A stretch of DNA of 22,357 nucleotides from Nitrospirota bacterium (lineage in GTDB: Bacteria > Nitrospirota > Thermodesulfovibrionia > Thermodesulfovibrionales > UBA1546): contig SCSY01000264.1 of assembly GCA_004298625.1 (NCBI GenBank), positions 1 through 22,357 of the forward strand, given 5' to 3'. The position numbers were made by a program, and so were the translations under genes. Below, one piece after another: positions 6,663 through 14,585 of the stretch. Each line of letters opens with the position of its first letter. Position 1 is the first letter of the stretch. Below the pieces are notes generated by a model. That model was given only the letters and a program-made list of their open reading frames with translations, was not told the origin of the DNA and did no database searches.

Positions 6663-8330
6663 TTACAAATTGAAAAACCGCGCTTCCTCTACCTTCACCT
6701 TCACAGCCTCTTTGGTCTTCCTGTCTTTAATCTCGACAAGACCTTCTTTCAAATTTTTCTCTCCGAGGATAATCTGGGTAGGGATCCCGATGAGGTCGGC
6801 GTCTTTAAACTTAACCCCTGCGCGTTCATCCCTGTCATCCATCAGGACTGCAAGGCCTTTTTCTTTCAGTTCTTTATAGAGTTTTTCCGCAATTTCGACT
6901 GTCTTTTCATCTTTCATATTCAAAGGCAATATCTCGACATCAAAAGGCGCAATGGACTTTGGCCAGATGATTCCGTCCTTATCATTGCTCTGCTCTATGG
7001 CTGCGGCAGCAATCCTTGCAGGCCCGATGCCGTAGCTTCCCATGATTATCGGCTTTTCCTGCCCGTTTTCATCAAGGAAAACTGCCTTCAAGGGTGTAGA
7101 ATATTTAGTGCCGAGCTTGAAGATGTTCCCAATCTCGATACACCTTTCTATCTTTAATTCTTCCCCGCACTTTGCGCATTTATCTCCGCTCTTTGCAAGA
7201 TGTATGTCATGCCATTCAGCAGTGAAATCCTTCCCCAGCCTTATGCCTTTCATATGATAGTGCTGTTTGTTTGCGCCGCTTACATAAACGCCCTCTCTGA
7301 GGCATGAGTCGGCTATGATTCTTATCTTTTGGTTCATGGGGCCGATGAAACCTGCCTCTACTCCAAGTATCTCCCTTACCTCTGTTTTTTGCGCAGGCCT
7401 GAGATTGCCGATTATCTTAGCGAGTTTTTTCTCGTGAAGCTCCTGGTCGCCCCTTACAAGAGCAAGAACCGGTATATTTTCTGCAATAACAAGTATGCTT
7501 TTTATGAAATATGAAGGAGAAAGCTTAAGAAAATTAGATACCTCCTGAACAGTGCGCTTTTCAGGCGTATGGACCTCTTCGGGCTGCCAGTCCTCGAATT
7601 TAATATCTGAAGGGATTGACAGCGCAAGCTCAACATTTGCCGAATATCCGCATTTATCGCATAAGGCCACCTCATCTTCTCCAGCAGGGCTTGGCGCCAT
7701 GAATTCATGAGAAACTGCGCCGCCCATCATACCTGGGTCTGATTCAACCTGATAGAACTTCAAGCCGCATCTTTTGAAAATCTTGTGATATGCGCTTGCG
7801 TGAAGCTGATAATTTTTTTCAAGACCTTCTTCGGTTGCATCAAAGCTGTAGCTGTCCTTCATTATGAATTCCCTTGTCCGCAATACCCCGCTCTTCGGCC
7901 TGGCCTCATCCCTGAGTTTTGTCTGTATCTGATACCACACTTGCGGAAGGTCTCTGTATGAGCGAATCTCTCTTGATGCAAGCCATGTCATTATCTCCTC
8001 ATGCGTCATGCCCAAACACATATCGCGTCCGGTCCTGTCTTTTAATCTGAACATCTCATCGCCTATTGCGTCCCATCTTCCGGTCTGCTGCCAGACTTCT
8101 GCAGGATGAAGTATCGGCATAGAGATTTCCTGCGAGCCGATAGCTTCCATCTCTTCCTTGAGAACGGCATTTATCTTATCGAGCACCCTCCACCCCAGAG
8201 GAAGAAATATATACAAACCAGCGGCAAGCTGCCTTACAAAACCGGCCCTTAGCATAAGCTTGTGGCTGACAGCCTCAGCATCTGCAGGGACTTCCCTGAG
8301 CGTTGGTATGAACATTTTTGAAAAACGCAT
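6663..8330 (-). CDS. proS: Prolyl-tRNA synthetase, bacterial type, 555 aa
   Basis: Charges tRNA-Pro with proline in the cytoplasm. It is the long bacterial form with an editing (INS) domain between motifs 2 and 3. Class II motif 2 is visible as RTREFIMKDSYSF (151-163) and motif 3 as GSYGIGPAR (431-439). The insertion spans about 224-400 and contains the paired cysteines C224/C227 (CDKCGYSAN) and C385/C388 (CAKCGEEL), and K277 in PSYFIKSILV, which fits the editing-site lysine. The anticodon-binding domain follows from about 460. Length is slightly below the common 565-575. The start ATG 8328-8330 has a clear GGAGG (8336-8340). It is probably the first gene of a proS-corA unit. Its leader of about 88 nt carries a hairpin and heptamer repeats (8347-8413), which may affect translation. 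Confidence 0.97.
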   Translation of the reverse strand: MRFSKMFIPTLREVPADAEAVSHKLMLRAGFVRQLAAGLYIFLPLGWRVLDKINAVLKEEMEAIGSQEISMPILHPAEVWQQTGRWDAIGDEMFRLKDRTGRDMCLGMTHEEIMTWLASREIRSYRDLPQVWYQIQTKLRDEARPKSGVLRTREFIMKDSYSFDATEEGLEKNYQLHASAYHKIFKRCGLKFYQVESDPGMMGGAVSHEFMAPSPAGEDEVALCDKCGYSANVELALSIPSDIKFEDWQPEEVHTPEKRTVQEVSNFLKLSPSYFIKSILVIAENIPVLALVRGDQELHEKKLAKIIGNLRPAQKTEVREILGVEAGFIGPMNQKIRIIADSCLREGVYVSGANKQHYHMKGIRLGKDFTAEWHDIHLAKSGDKCAKCGEELKIERCIEIGNIFKLGTKYSTPLKAVFLDENGQEKPIIMGSYGIGPARIAAAAIEQSNDKDGIIWPKSIAPFDVEILPLNMKDEKTVEIAEKLYKELKEKGLAVLMDDRDERAGVKFKDADLIGIPTQIILGEKNLKEGLVEIKDRKTKEAVKVKVEEARFFNL

Positions 8331-8346
8331 TTAAACCTCCAAAAAG

Positions 8347-8413
8347 AAAGTTAAAAGTTATTAAGGTATTTTTGTTTTTAACTCTTAACTTTCAACTCTC
8401 AACTTTCAATTTT
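8347..8413. repeat. Tandem heptamers and hairpin in the proS leader
   Basis: Five tandem heptamers of consensus YAACTYT fill 8379-8413; the first four form two copies of a 14-mer. Two inverted heptamers (AAAGTTA twice) fill 8347-8360. The inverted arm pairs with 8379-8392 in a 14-bp stem with one mismatch and an 18-nt loop; one more G-C pair extends it. In the proS mRNA the stem ends seven nucleotides before the GGAGG site. With G-U pairs the single arm could also pair with the next heptamer pair. Confidence 0.7.
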
Positions 8414-8424
8414 TTATGATTGTT

Positions 8425-8453
8425 AGAGTAATGCATAAAAATGGTTTAGTCAA
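8425..8453 (-). promoter_or_regulatory. proS: Candidate proS promoter
   Basis: On the minus strand TTGACT (8448-8453) and TACTCT (8425-8430) are 17 bp apart. Transcription would begin near 8418 and give a leader of about 88 nt containing the hairpin. The -10 is a poor match, so the call is tentative. Confidence 0.4.
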
Positions 8454-8474
8454 GAAGACCCCTATCCCGTCTAA

Positions 8475-8502
8475 TTGACTTCCATTATGGTTTCTATATA
8501 GT
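8475..8502 (+). promoter_or_regulatory. Candidate sigma-70 promoter of the pilus operon
   Basis: TTGACT (8475-8480) and TATAGT (8497-8502) are separated by 16 bp. The first ATG follows at 8516, so the leader would be about 7 nt and there is no Shine-Dalgarno sequence. I see no GG/GC sigma-54 signature here. Confidence 0.5.
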
Positions 8503-8515
8503 GTAAAATTTAGAT

Positions 8516-10357
8516 ATGGCGGCAAAATTAGGTCAGATTCTCATAGCCTCAGGAGTTATAACAGAGGAGCAGTTGAACGAAGCCTTGAGCGTTCAGAAGA
8601 AAAAAGGCGGAAGGCTCGGCGCAAACCTCGTCAAATTAGGCCATGTAACCGAAGAGCAGCTCGTCACTTTCCTGAGCAAGCAATATGGAGTATCAGCCAT
8701 AAATCTTGCCGATTACAAGATTGACCCTGCTGTCTTAAAGCTCATACCCTCCGAGATGGCAAAGAAACATATGATAATGCCTGTTGCAAGGGTCGGCGCA
8801 ACCCTTACAGTGGCAATGGCAGACCCTTTCAATGTATTTGCCGTTGACGATATTAAGTTCATGACAGGATACAATGTTGAAGTCGTGATAGCGCCTGAAT
8901 CAGCGCTTATGGATGCAATAGCAACCTCTTATGGCGGCAGGGGAGTTGTAGCTGCAAAACCTCAGCAGCAGCAACAGCAACAGACCCAGGCTTCAACTGT
9001 AGCCACTGCCGCAGAGATACTGCAGGCAAAGGACTATACTGTTGGAGAAGACGGAAATATTGAAGATATGCTTGGCGCGGATGAAGGCCCTACGGTAGAC
9101 GTTGAAGAATTTGACGCGGTTGTTGGAAAGGCCATCGGCGATGTCGAGGTCGTGGAGGAAAAAGAGGACGCCGAGGTCATAAGAGAGGTTGCCGCACCGA
9201 TAATAAAGCTGACTAACGGCATACTATTAAATGCGATAAAAGCAGGCGCAAGCGATATTCAGATCGAGCCTTATGAGAATTCTGTAAGAGTCAGATACAG
9301 GATTGACGGCGAATGCCGGGTGATAATGAACCTGCCTGCCAAGATAAAAGCAGCCCTGACATCAAGGATCAAGATAATGGCGCGGCTCGATATCTCGGAG
9401 AAAAGGCTACCGCAGGACGGAAGAATAAAACTGAAACTCGGGAAGAAAAAAGAGGTGGATTTCCGCGTCTCGACTGTTCCATGTCTTTTCGGGGAAAGAA
9501 CCAATATGAGGATTCTTGATAAGGCCAACCTTCAGGTAGACCTTACAAGGCTGGGCATCGAAGAGGAACCTTTAAAAGATTTGATGGCTGCTCTCGAAAA
9601 ACCCAACGGCATGATACTGGTTACAGGCCCGACAGGCTGCGGAAAGACAACAACGCTCTACTCTGCATTGAATTACCTGAACAAGATAGGCGTTAACGTA
9701 TCAACAGCCGAAGACCCTGTTGAATATAACTTCCCCGGCATAAATCAGGTGGCTGTTAAGGAAGATATCGGTCTTACGTTCGCTGCGGCGCTCAGGTCCT
9801 TTTTAAGACAGGACCCGGATATCATCATGGTCGGTGAGATACGTGATTTTGAAACAGCAGAAATTTCTGTTAAGGCGGCATTAACAGGCCACCTGGTGCT
9901 CAGCACGCTCCATACAAATGACGCCCCCGGCACCATAAGCAGATTATTAAATATGGGAATCGAACCGTTCCTCGTGGCTGCATCGGTTATCCTTATTGCC
10001 TCTCAGAGGCTTGTGAGAAAGATATGCCCACAGTGCAAGGAAGAGGAGAAGATCCCTGTGCCGGCCCTGATAAAACTGGGCTTTCCGGAAGAGGAGGCAG
10101 CCTCTATAAAATGTCTCAGGGGAAAAGGGTGCCCTGCCTGTAATAATGCGGGCTATAGGGGAAGAATAGGTCTCTATGAGATTATGCCCATGAAAGATGA
10201 GATCAAGGAGTTGACGCTTGAGGGCGCATCTTCGGATGAGATAAAAAAGGCTGCTGTCAGGCTCGGGATGAGGACCCTGAGAATGAGCGGCCTGGTTAAA
10301 ATAAAAGACGGCACCACTTCCGTGGAAGAGATAGTAAGGGCTACCTTTGGAGACTGA
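8516..10357 (+). CDS. pilB: PilB-type pilus extension ATPase, first copy, 613 aa
   Basis: Cytoplasmic hexameric ATPase expected to power type IV pilus assembly. The N-terminus is an MshEN (GspE N-terminal) module: motif I at residues 4-27 (KLGQILIASG...Q), a five-residue spacer, and motif II at 33-56 (RLGANLVKLG...Q), the layout known for c-di-GMP binding. A flexible linker follows, with seven Gln in a row (150-156). The ATPase core has Walker A GPTGCGKTTT (371-380), GEIRD (440-444), the His box TGHLVLSTLHTND (457-469), and zinc cysteines C504/C507/C539/C542. Two departures from the family stand out: Cys375 in Walker A and Gln249 in ASDIQIEP, where His is usual. It starts without a ribosome binding site near a promoter and is followed three bases later by a close paralogue. 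It may be a specialised or partly degraded copy; the Walker consensus still holds. Confidence 0.92.
   Translation: MAAKLGQILIASGVITEEQLNEALSVQKKKGGRLGANLVKLGHVTEEQLVTFLSKQYGVSAINLADYKIDPAVLKLIPSEMAKKHMIMPVARVGATLTVAMADPFNVFAVDDIKFMTGYNVEVVIAPESALMDAIATSYGGRGVVAAKPQQQQQQQTQASTVATAAEILQAKDYTVGEDGNIEDMLGADEGPTVDVEEFDAVVGKAIGDVEVVEEKEDAEVIREVAAPIIKLTNGILLNAIKAGASDIQIEPYENSVRVRYRIDGECRVIMNLPAKIKAALTSRIKIMARLDISEKRLPQDGRIKLKLGKKKEVDFRVSTVPCLFGERTNMRILDKANLQVDLTRLGIEEEPLKDLMAALEKPNGMILVTGPTGCGKTTTLYSALNYLNKIGVNVSTAEDPVEYNFPGINQVAVKEDIGLTFAAALRSFLRQDPDIIMVGEIRDFETAEISVKAALTGHLVLSTLHTNDAPGTISRLLNMGIEPFLVAASVILIASQRLVRKICPQCKEEEKIPVPALIKLGFPEEEAASIKCLRGKGCPACNNAGYRGRIGLYEIMPMKDEIKELTLEGASSDEIKKAAVRLGMRTLRMSGLVKIKDGTTSVEEIVRATFGD
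8963..8983 (+). repeat. CAG/CAA microsatellite coding for polyglutamine
   Basis: Seven consecutive CAG or CAA codons encode Gln150-156 in the linker between the MshEN and ATPase parts of PilB1. It can expand or contract in whole codons without a frameshift. PilB2 has only scattered Gln at the same place. Confidence 0.8.
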
Positions 10358-10360
10358 AAA

Positions 10361-12196
10361 ATGGCGATAAAATTAGGCCAGATACTTATAGCCTCAGGGG
10401 TTATCACAGAGGCGCAATTGAATGAGGCCTTGAGCCTTCAGAAGAAAAAAGGCGGAAGGCTCGGCACAAACCTCGTTAAATTAGGCCATGTAACCGAGGA
10501 TAAACTCGTCACTTTTCTGAGCAAGCAATATGGCATGTCGGCAATAAACCTTGCTGATTATAAGATTGACCTCGCTGTTTTAAAACTCATACCAGCCGAG
10601 ATGGCAAAGAAGTATATGATAATGCCTGTTGCGAGGGTTGGCGCAACCCTTACAGTTGCAATGGCAGACCCTTCCAATGTATTTGCAGTTGACGATATCA
10701 AGTTCATGACGGGATACAATGTCGAGATTGTAATAGCAACGGAATCCGCTCTCATAAACGCAATCTCAACCTCCTATGGGGGCAAGGGCGGGGCCGTTGC
10801 CGCTGCACAGCAGGCACAGCAGAAGCCGCAACAGGCTGCTGCCGCAATGAAACTCGAGGCAAAAGATTATACATTCTCAGAAGGTGAAATAGCGGGACAG
10901 GAAGATACAGGAGTTGATGAAGGCCCTACGGTAGATGTTGACGAGTTCGATAAGGTTGTCGGTGACGCTCTTGATGATATCGAGCATGTCACTGAAGACG
11001 AGATGTTCGGAGGAAAAGGTGAAGTTGAGGAACCGATTGTAAAGCTTGTGAGCGGCATACTTATAAATGCAATAAAGATAGGCGCAAGCGATATCCATAT
11101 AGAGCCTTACGAGACTTCCCTAAGGGTCAGATACAGAGTTGACGGCGTGCTTGCCCTGGCCATGAATCTTCCCCTGAGGATCAAAAATTCCGTTACCTCA
11201 AGACTTAAGATAATGTCCAAACTCGACATCGCTGAGAGGCGGCTTCCGCAGGATGGAAGGATCAAGTTAAGGCTCGGCAAGAAAAAAGAGGTGGACTTCC
11301 GCGTCTCGGTGCTTCCCTGCCTTTTCGGCGAAAAGACGGTTATGAGAATACTTGACAAGGCTTCATTGCAGGTAGACCTTACAAAACTCGGGTTCGAAGA
11401 GAATGCGCTCCAGAAATTTCTGGAAGCCCTGAACAGACCCTACGGAATGCTGCTTGTTACAGGCCCTACGGGAAGCGGCAAGACAACGACGCTTTATTCT
11501 GCATTGAATTACCTTAACAAGCCTAATATAAATATTATGACTGCCGAAGACCCTATTGAATATAACTTTCTGGGTATTAATCAGGTGCAGATGAAAGAGG
11601 AGATAGGACTTACATTTGCCTCGGCGCTGAGGGCCTTTTTAAGGCAGAGTCCTGATATCATTCTGGTTGGCGAGATACGTGATTTTGAGACCGCAGAGAT
11701 TGCTGTTAAGGCTGCATTAACAGGCCATCTTGTTCTCAGCACGCTTCATACAAATGACGCCCCCAGCAGCATAAGCAGACTGTTGAACATGGGAATCGAG
11801 CCATTTTTGGTGTCATCATCTGTTATACTTATAATGGCACAGAGGCTTGCAAGAAAGATATGCTACCAGTGCGAAAAGGAAGAGGAAAAAATTCCTGTGC
11901 AAACCCTTATAAATATGGGATTAGCTGAAGAAGAGGCAAAGACTTTCAAGTGCTACAGGGGCAAGGGATGTCCTGTATGCAATAAATCCGGATACAAGGG
12001 AAGGATAGCACTTTACGAAATTATGGTTATTAACGATGAGATAAGGAAGCTCGTGCTTGAAGGCGCGTCGGCAGACGAGCTGAAAAAGGCTGCTGTCAGA
12101 AATGACATGAAGACATTAAGGATGAGCGGCATGACTAAAGTAAAGGAAGGTGTTACTACTATAGAAGAGGTGCTGAGAGTTACTGCCGGAGACTGA
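10361..12196 (+). CDS. pilB: PilB-type pilus extension ATPase, second copy, 611 aa
   Basis: A tandem paralogue of the preceding protein, similar over its whole length except in the linker (about 140-210). It has the same MshEN module (motifs at 4-27 and 33-56, though motif II ends in Gln with a variant ..TEDKL.. core). The catalytic part is canonical: ASDIHIEP (242-249), Walker A GPTGSGKTTT (368-377), GEIRD (437-441), TGHLVLSTLHTND, and zinc cysteines C501/C504/C537/C540. RQSPD (428-432) has Ser where relatives have RQDPD. The ATG is three bases after the first copy's stop; GGAG in the last codons of the first gene acts as ribosome binding site. The more canonical catalytic residues suggest this is the main extension motor; that is inference. 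Confidence 0.93.
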   Translation: MAIKLGQILIASGVITEAQLNEALSLQKKKGGRLGTNLVKLGHVTEDKLVTFLSKQYGMSAINLADYKIDLAVLKLIPAEMAKKYMIMPVARVGATLTVAMADPSNVFAVDDIKFMTGYNVEIVIATESALINAISTSYGGKGGAVAAAQQAQQKPQQAAAAMKLEAKDYTFSEGEIAGQEDTGVDEGPTVDVDEFDKVVGDALDDIEHVTEDEMFGGKGEVEEPIVKLVSGILINAIKIGASDIHIEPYETSLRVRYRVDGVLALAMNLPLRIKNSVTSRLKIMSKLDIAERRLPQDGRIKLRLGKKKEVDFRVSVLPCLFGEKTVMRILDKASLQVDLTKLGFEENALQKFLEALNRPYGMLLVTGPTGSGKTTTLYSALNYLNKPNINIMTAEDPIEYNFLGINQVQMKEEIGLTFASALRAFLRQSPDIILVGEIRDFETAEIAVKAALTGHLVLSTLHTNDAPSSISRLLNMGIEPFLVSSSVILIMAQRLARKICYQCEKEEEKIPVQTLINMGLAEEEAKTFKCYRGKGCPVCNKSGYKGRIALYEIMVINDEIRKLVLEGASADELKKAAVRNDMKTLRMSGMTKVKEGVTTIEEVLRVTAGD

Positions 12197-12240
12197 AAAA
12201 ACCGACAACTGAAACCAACAACTAAAAAGGGAGATTATAA

Positions 12241-13329
12241 ATGGCAACACTGTATGACTTGTTGAAGATAATGATAGAAAAGGGAGCCTCAGACCTGCAT
12301 ATAACAACCGGAAGCCCGCCGAGAGTCAGGGTTGATGGCAAGCTTGTGCCTCTGGATCATCCGCAATTGACCCCTGCGGAAACAAAAACAATCTGTTACA
12401 GTGTCCTGACAGACGCCCAGAAACACAAGTTTGAAGAAAGCAATGAACTGGACCTTTCATTCGGCGTTAAAGGGTTGAGCAGGTTCAGGGGAAATATCTT
12501 CATGCAGAGAGGCGCAGTTGCCGGGGCCTTCAGAACTATTCCGTTCCAGATAAAAACATTTCAGGAACTTGGACTGCCCGAGATTGTCAACGACCTTGTA
12601 AAAAGGCCCCGCGGACTTATTCTTGTAACAGGGCCGACAGGGAGCGGAAAGTCCACAACGCTGGCTGCGATGGTAGACAGGATAAACTCAGAGAGACAGG
12701 ATCATATTATCACAGTAGAAGACCCGATAGAATATCTTCACCCTCACAAAAAATGCCTGATTAACCAGAGAGAGGTAAATGCAGACACCGCATCTTTTAA
12801 GGCAGCCCTGCGGTATGTCCTCAGGCAGGACCCTGATGTTGTGCTGATAGGCGAGATGCGCGACCTTGAGACCATAGAGGCAGCCCTTACTGTTTCAGAG
12901 ACCGGACATCTGACGCTTGCCACGCTGCATACCAATTCCGCTGTCCAGACAATAAATCGTGTTATAGATGTATTTCCTCCCCATCAGCAGGAACAGATAA
13001 GGACCCAGCTCTCTTTTGTCCTCGAAGGAGTGCTTGCCCAGCAGCTTATCACAAAGAAGTCCGGACGTGGAAGGTCTCTCGCAGTTGAACTGCTGGTGCC
13101 GAACCCTGCCATAAGAAACCTCATACGAGAAGACAAGATACACCAGATATATTCCATGATGCAGACCGGCCAGGCCAGGTTCGGGATGCAGACGATGAAC
13201 CAGTCTTTATTCGAGCTTTATACAAAAGGACTCCTGTCTTATGAGGATGCAGTAAGCCGCTCTTCGGTGCCCGAAGAGTTAATTACAATGCTTCAAAGGA
13301 TAACAACGCCTGCTAAAGGGAGGGGGTAA
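12241..13329 (+). CDS. pilT: PilT, pilus retraction ATPase, 362 aa
   Basis: Hexameric ATPase that depolymerises type IV pili and drives twitching. Typical PilT marks: GASDLHITTG (15-24), Walker A GPTGSGKS (131-138), GEMRD (204-208), TGHLTLATLHTN, and the retraction-specific AIRNLIRE (290-297). The MshEN domain and the zinc cysteines of PilB are absent, as expected. Length is normal (about 345-370). The ATG at 12241 is preceded by AAAGGGAG at good spacing; the 44-bp gap after pilB2 holds two short AACAACT-type copies and no promoter that I can see. It sits between pilB2 and pilC in the pilus operon. Confidence 0.96.
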   Translation: MATLYDLLKIMIEKGASDLHITTGSPPRVRVDGKLVPLDHPQLTPAETKTICYSVLTDAQKHKFEESNELDLSFGVKGLSRFRGNIFMQRGAVAGAFRTIPFQIKTFQELGLPEIVNDLVKRPRGLILVTGPTGSGKSTTLAAMVDRINSERQDHIITVEDPIEYLHPHKKCLINQREVNADTASFKAALRYVLRQDPDVVLIGEMRDLETIEAALTVSETGHLTLATLHTNSAVQTINRVIDVFPPHQQEQIRTQLSFVLEGVLAQQLITKKSGRGRSLAVELLVPNPAIRNLIREDKIHQIYSMMQTGQARFGMQTMNQSLFELYTKGLLSYEDAVSRSSVPEELITMLQRITTPAKGRG

Positions 13330-13331
13330 AA

Positions 13332-14543
13332 ATGGCGACAGTATTTCAATGGTCGGGTAAAACTACAAGAGGCGCTATAGAATCAGGGGAGATTACGGCA
13401 GCCTCAAAAGAAGAGGTTATTGCTCAGCTCAGGAAGAAAAATATAACGCCTACTTTGATCAATGAAAAAAAGGCTGCAAAAAAATTATTCGGGGGAGGTG
13501 GCGGCAAGGTTACGGATAAAGATATTGTTATATTCACAAGGCAGTTCTCCGTAATGATAGACGCCGGACTGCCCCTGGTCCAGGCCCTCGATATCCTTTC
13601 AACACAGGTAGAAAATAAGGCTCTCGCCAGGGTGCTGGCTCAGATCAAGGATGATGTTGAGGCAGGCTCGACTTATGCCGATGCTCTTAAGAAACACCCG
13701 AGGGTATTCACTGAGTTGTATGCAAATATGGTTGCAGCAGGCGAGGCAGGCGGTATCCTCGATACAATTCTCAACAGGCTTGCAGCGTATATAGAAAAGG
13801 CGATGGCATTAAAGAAAAGAGTTAAGGGCGCTATGACATATCCTATAATAGTTACGTGCATAGCGGTTCTGGCAATCGCGGTTATAATGATATTTGTTGT
13901 CCCTACCTTCGCGACCATGTTTTCCTCGATGGGCGGAACTCTTCCTGCCCCGACATTGCTGATCATAAATATAAGCAATTTTATTGCCGGTTGGGGCGGT
14001 ATTATAACAGCCGGTGTTATAACAGGCCTTGTCATGTTCCTTAAGCAGTTCAGGCGCACGGAAAAAGGTCAGATGATAACGGACAGGATATTGTTGAAAC
14101 TGCCTATATTCGGCACACTTCTCAATAGGGTCGCTGTTGCCAAATTCACCCGGACGCTCGGGACGCTCACAAGCAGCGGCGTGCCGATACTTGACGGGCT
14201 CGAGATAACGGCAAAGACAGCAGGCAATAAAGTAATCGAATCTGCAATTATGGAAGTAAGAAGGGCGGTAACAGGCGGAAAAACCCTTGCAGAACCCCTC
14301 TCAAAGGCAAAGGTATTCCCGCCGATGGTCACACATATGATATCAGTTGGAGAAACAACAGGAGCCCTCGATGCAATGCTTTCAAAGATCGCTGATTTTT
14401 ACGATGAGGAAGTTGATTCCGTTGTCGAGAATCTTACAGCCATGATGGAGCCGCTGCTGATGGTATTTCTTGGCGGCACAGTAGGTTTTGTAGTAGTTGC
14501 AATGTATCTGCCGATATTCAAGATGGGGGCGCTCGTAAAATAG
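13332..14543 (+). CDS. pilC: PilC, inner-membrane platform protein, 403 aa
   Basis: Polytopic inner-membrane protein that couples the PilB and PilT motors to the pilin assembly site. It has two GspF-type repeats, recognisable at FTRQFSVMIDAGLPLVQAL (about 68-86) and FTRTLGTLTSSGVPILDGL (about 273-291), and three membrane spans at about 170-190, 215-238 and 372-395. A Gly-rich patch (GGGGGK, about 54-59) separates the short N-terminal tail from the first repeat. Length is usual for PilC/GspF. The ATG at 13332 lies two bases after the pilT stop, behind a strong GGGAGGGGG. Co-translation with pilT is likely. The family call is secure. Confidence 0.96.
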   Translation: MATVFQWSGKTTRGAIESGEITAASKEEVIAQLRKKNITPTLINEKKAAKKLFGGGGGKVTDKDIVIFTRQFSVMIDAGLPLVQALDILSTQVENKALARVLAQIKDDVEAGSTYADALKKHPRVFTELYANMVAAGEAGGILDTILNRLAAYIEKAMALKKRVKGAMTYPIIVTCIAVLAIAVIMIFVVPTFATMFSSMGGTLPAPTLLIINISNFIAGWGGIITAGVITGLVMFLKQFRRTEKGQMITDRILLKLPIFGTLLNRVAVAKFTRTLGTLTSSGVPILDGLEITAKTAGNKVIESAIMEVRRAVTGGKTLAEPLSKAKVFPPMVTHMISVGETTGALDAMLSKIADFYDEEVDSVVENLTAMMEPLLMVFLGGTVGFVVVAMYLPIFKMGALVK

Positions 14544-14558
14544 AAGAGAAAGCTGTTT

Positions 14559-14585
14559 AGCTGAAGGCTGAAGTTGAAGGCTGAA
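14559..14585 (+). repeat. Short heptamer array at the pilC-pilS junction
   Basis: Four copies of a GGCTGAA-like unit (spacing 7, 7, 7 and 6) fill the gap. The last copy runs into the pilS ATG (14585-14587), and GAAGG within the array is the only candidate ribosome binding site. The pattern resembles the heptamers in front of proS. Confidence 0.6.

Noticed and set aside
6393..7157. Long plus-strand open frame antisense to corA and proS
   Set aside because: It lies wholly opposite two conserved genes, has no ribosome binding site, and its composition is that of a reverse-strand shadow.
8379..8413. CRISPR-like array
   Set aside because: The units are 7 bp, directly adjacent, with no spacers and no cas gene.
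8331..8418. T-box riboswitch before proS
   Set aside because: The leader is too short, and no T-box sequence, specifier loop or terminator/antiterminator pair is seen; only the heptamer hairpin is.
8414..8515. Sigma-54 promoter as a PilR target before pilB1
   Set aside because: No GG-N10-GC element with TGGCAC/TTGCA likeness was found here or in the other gaps of the operon.
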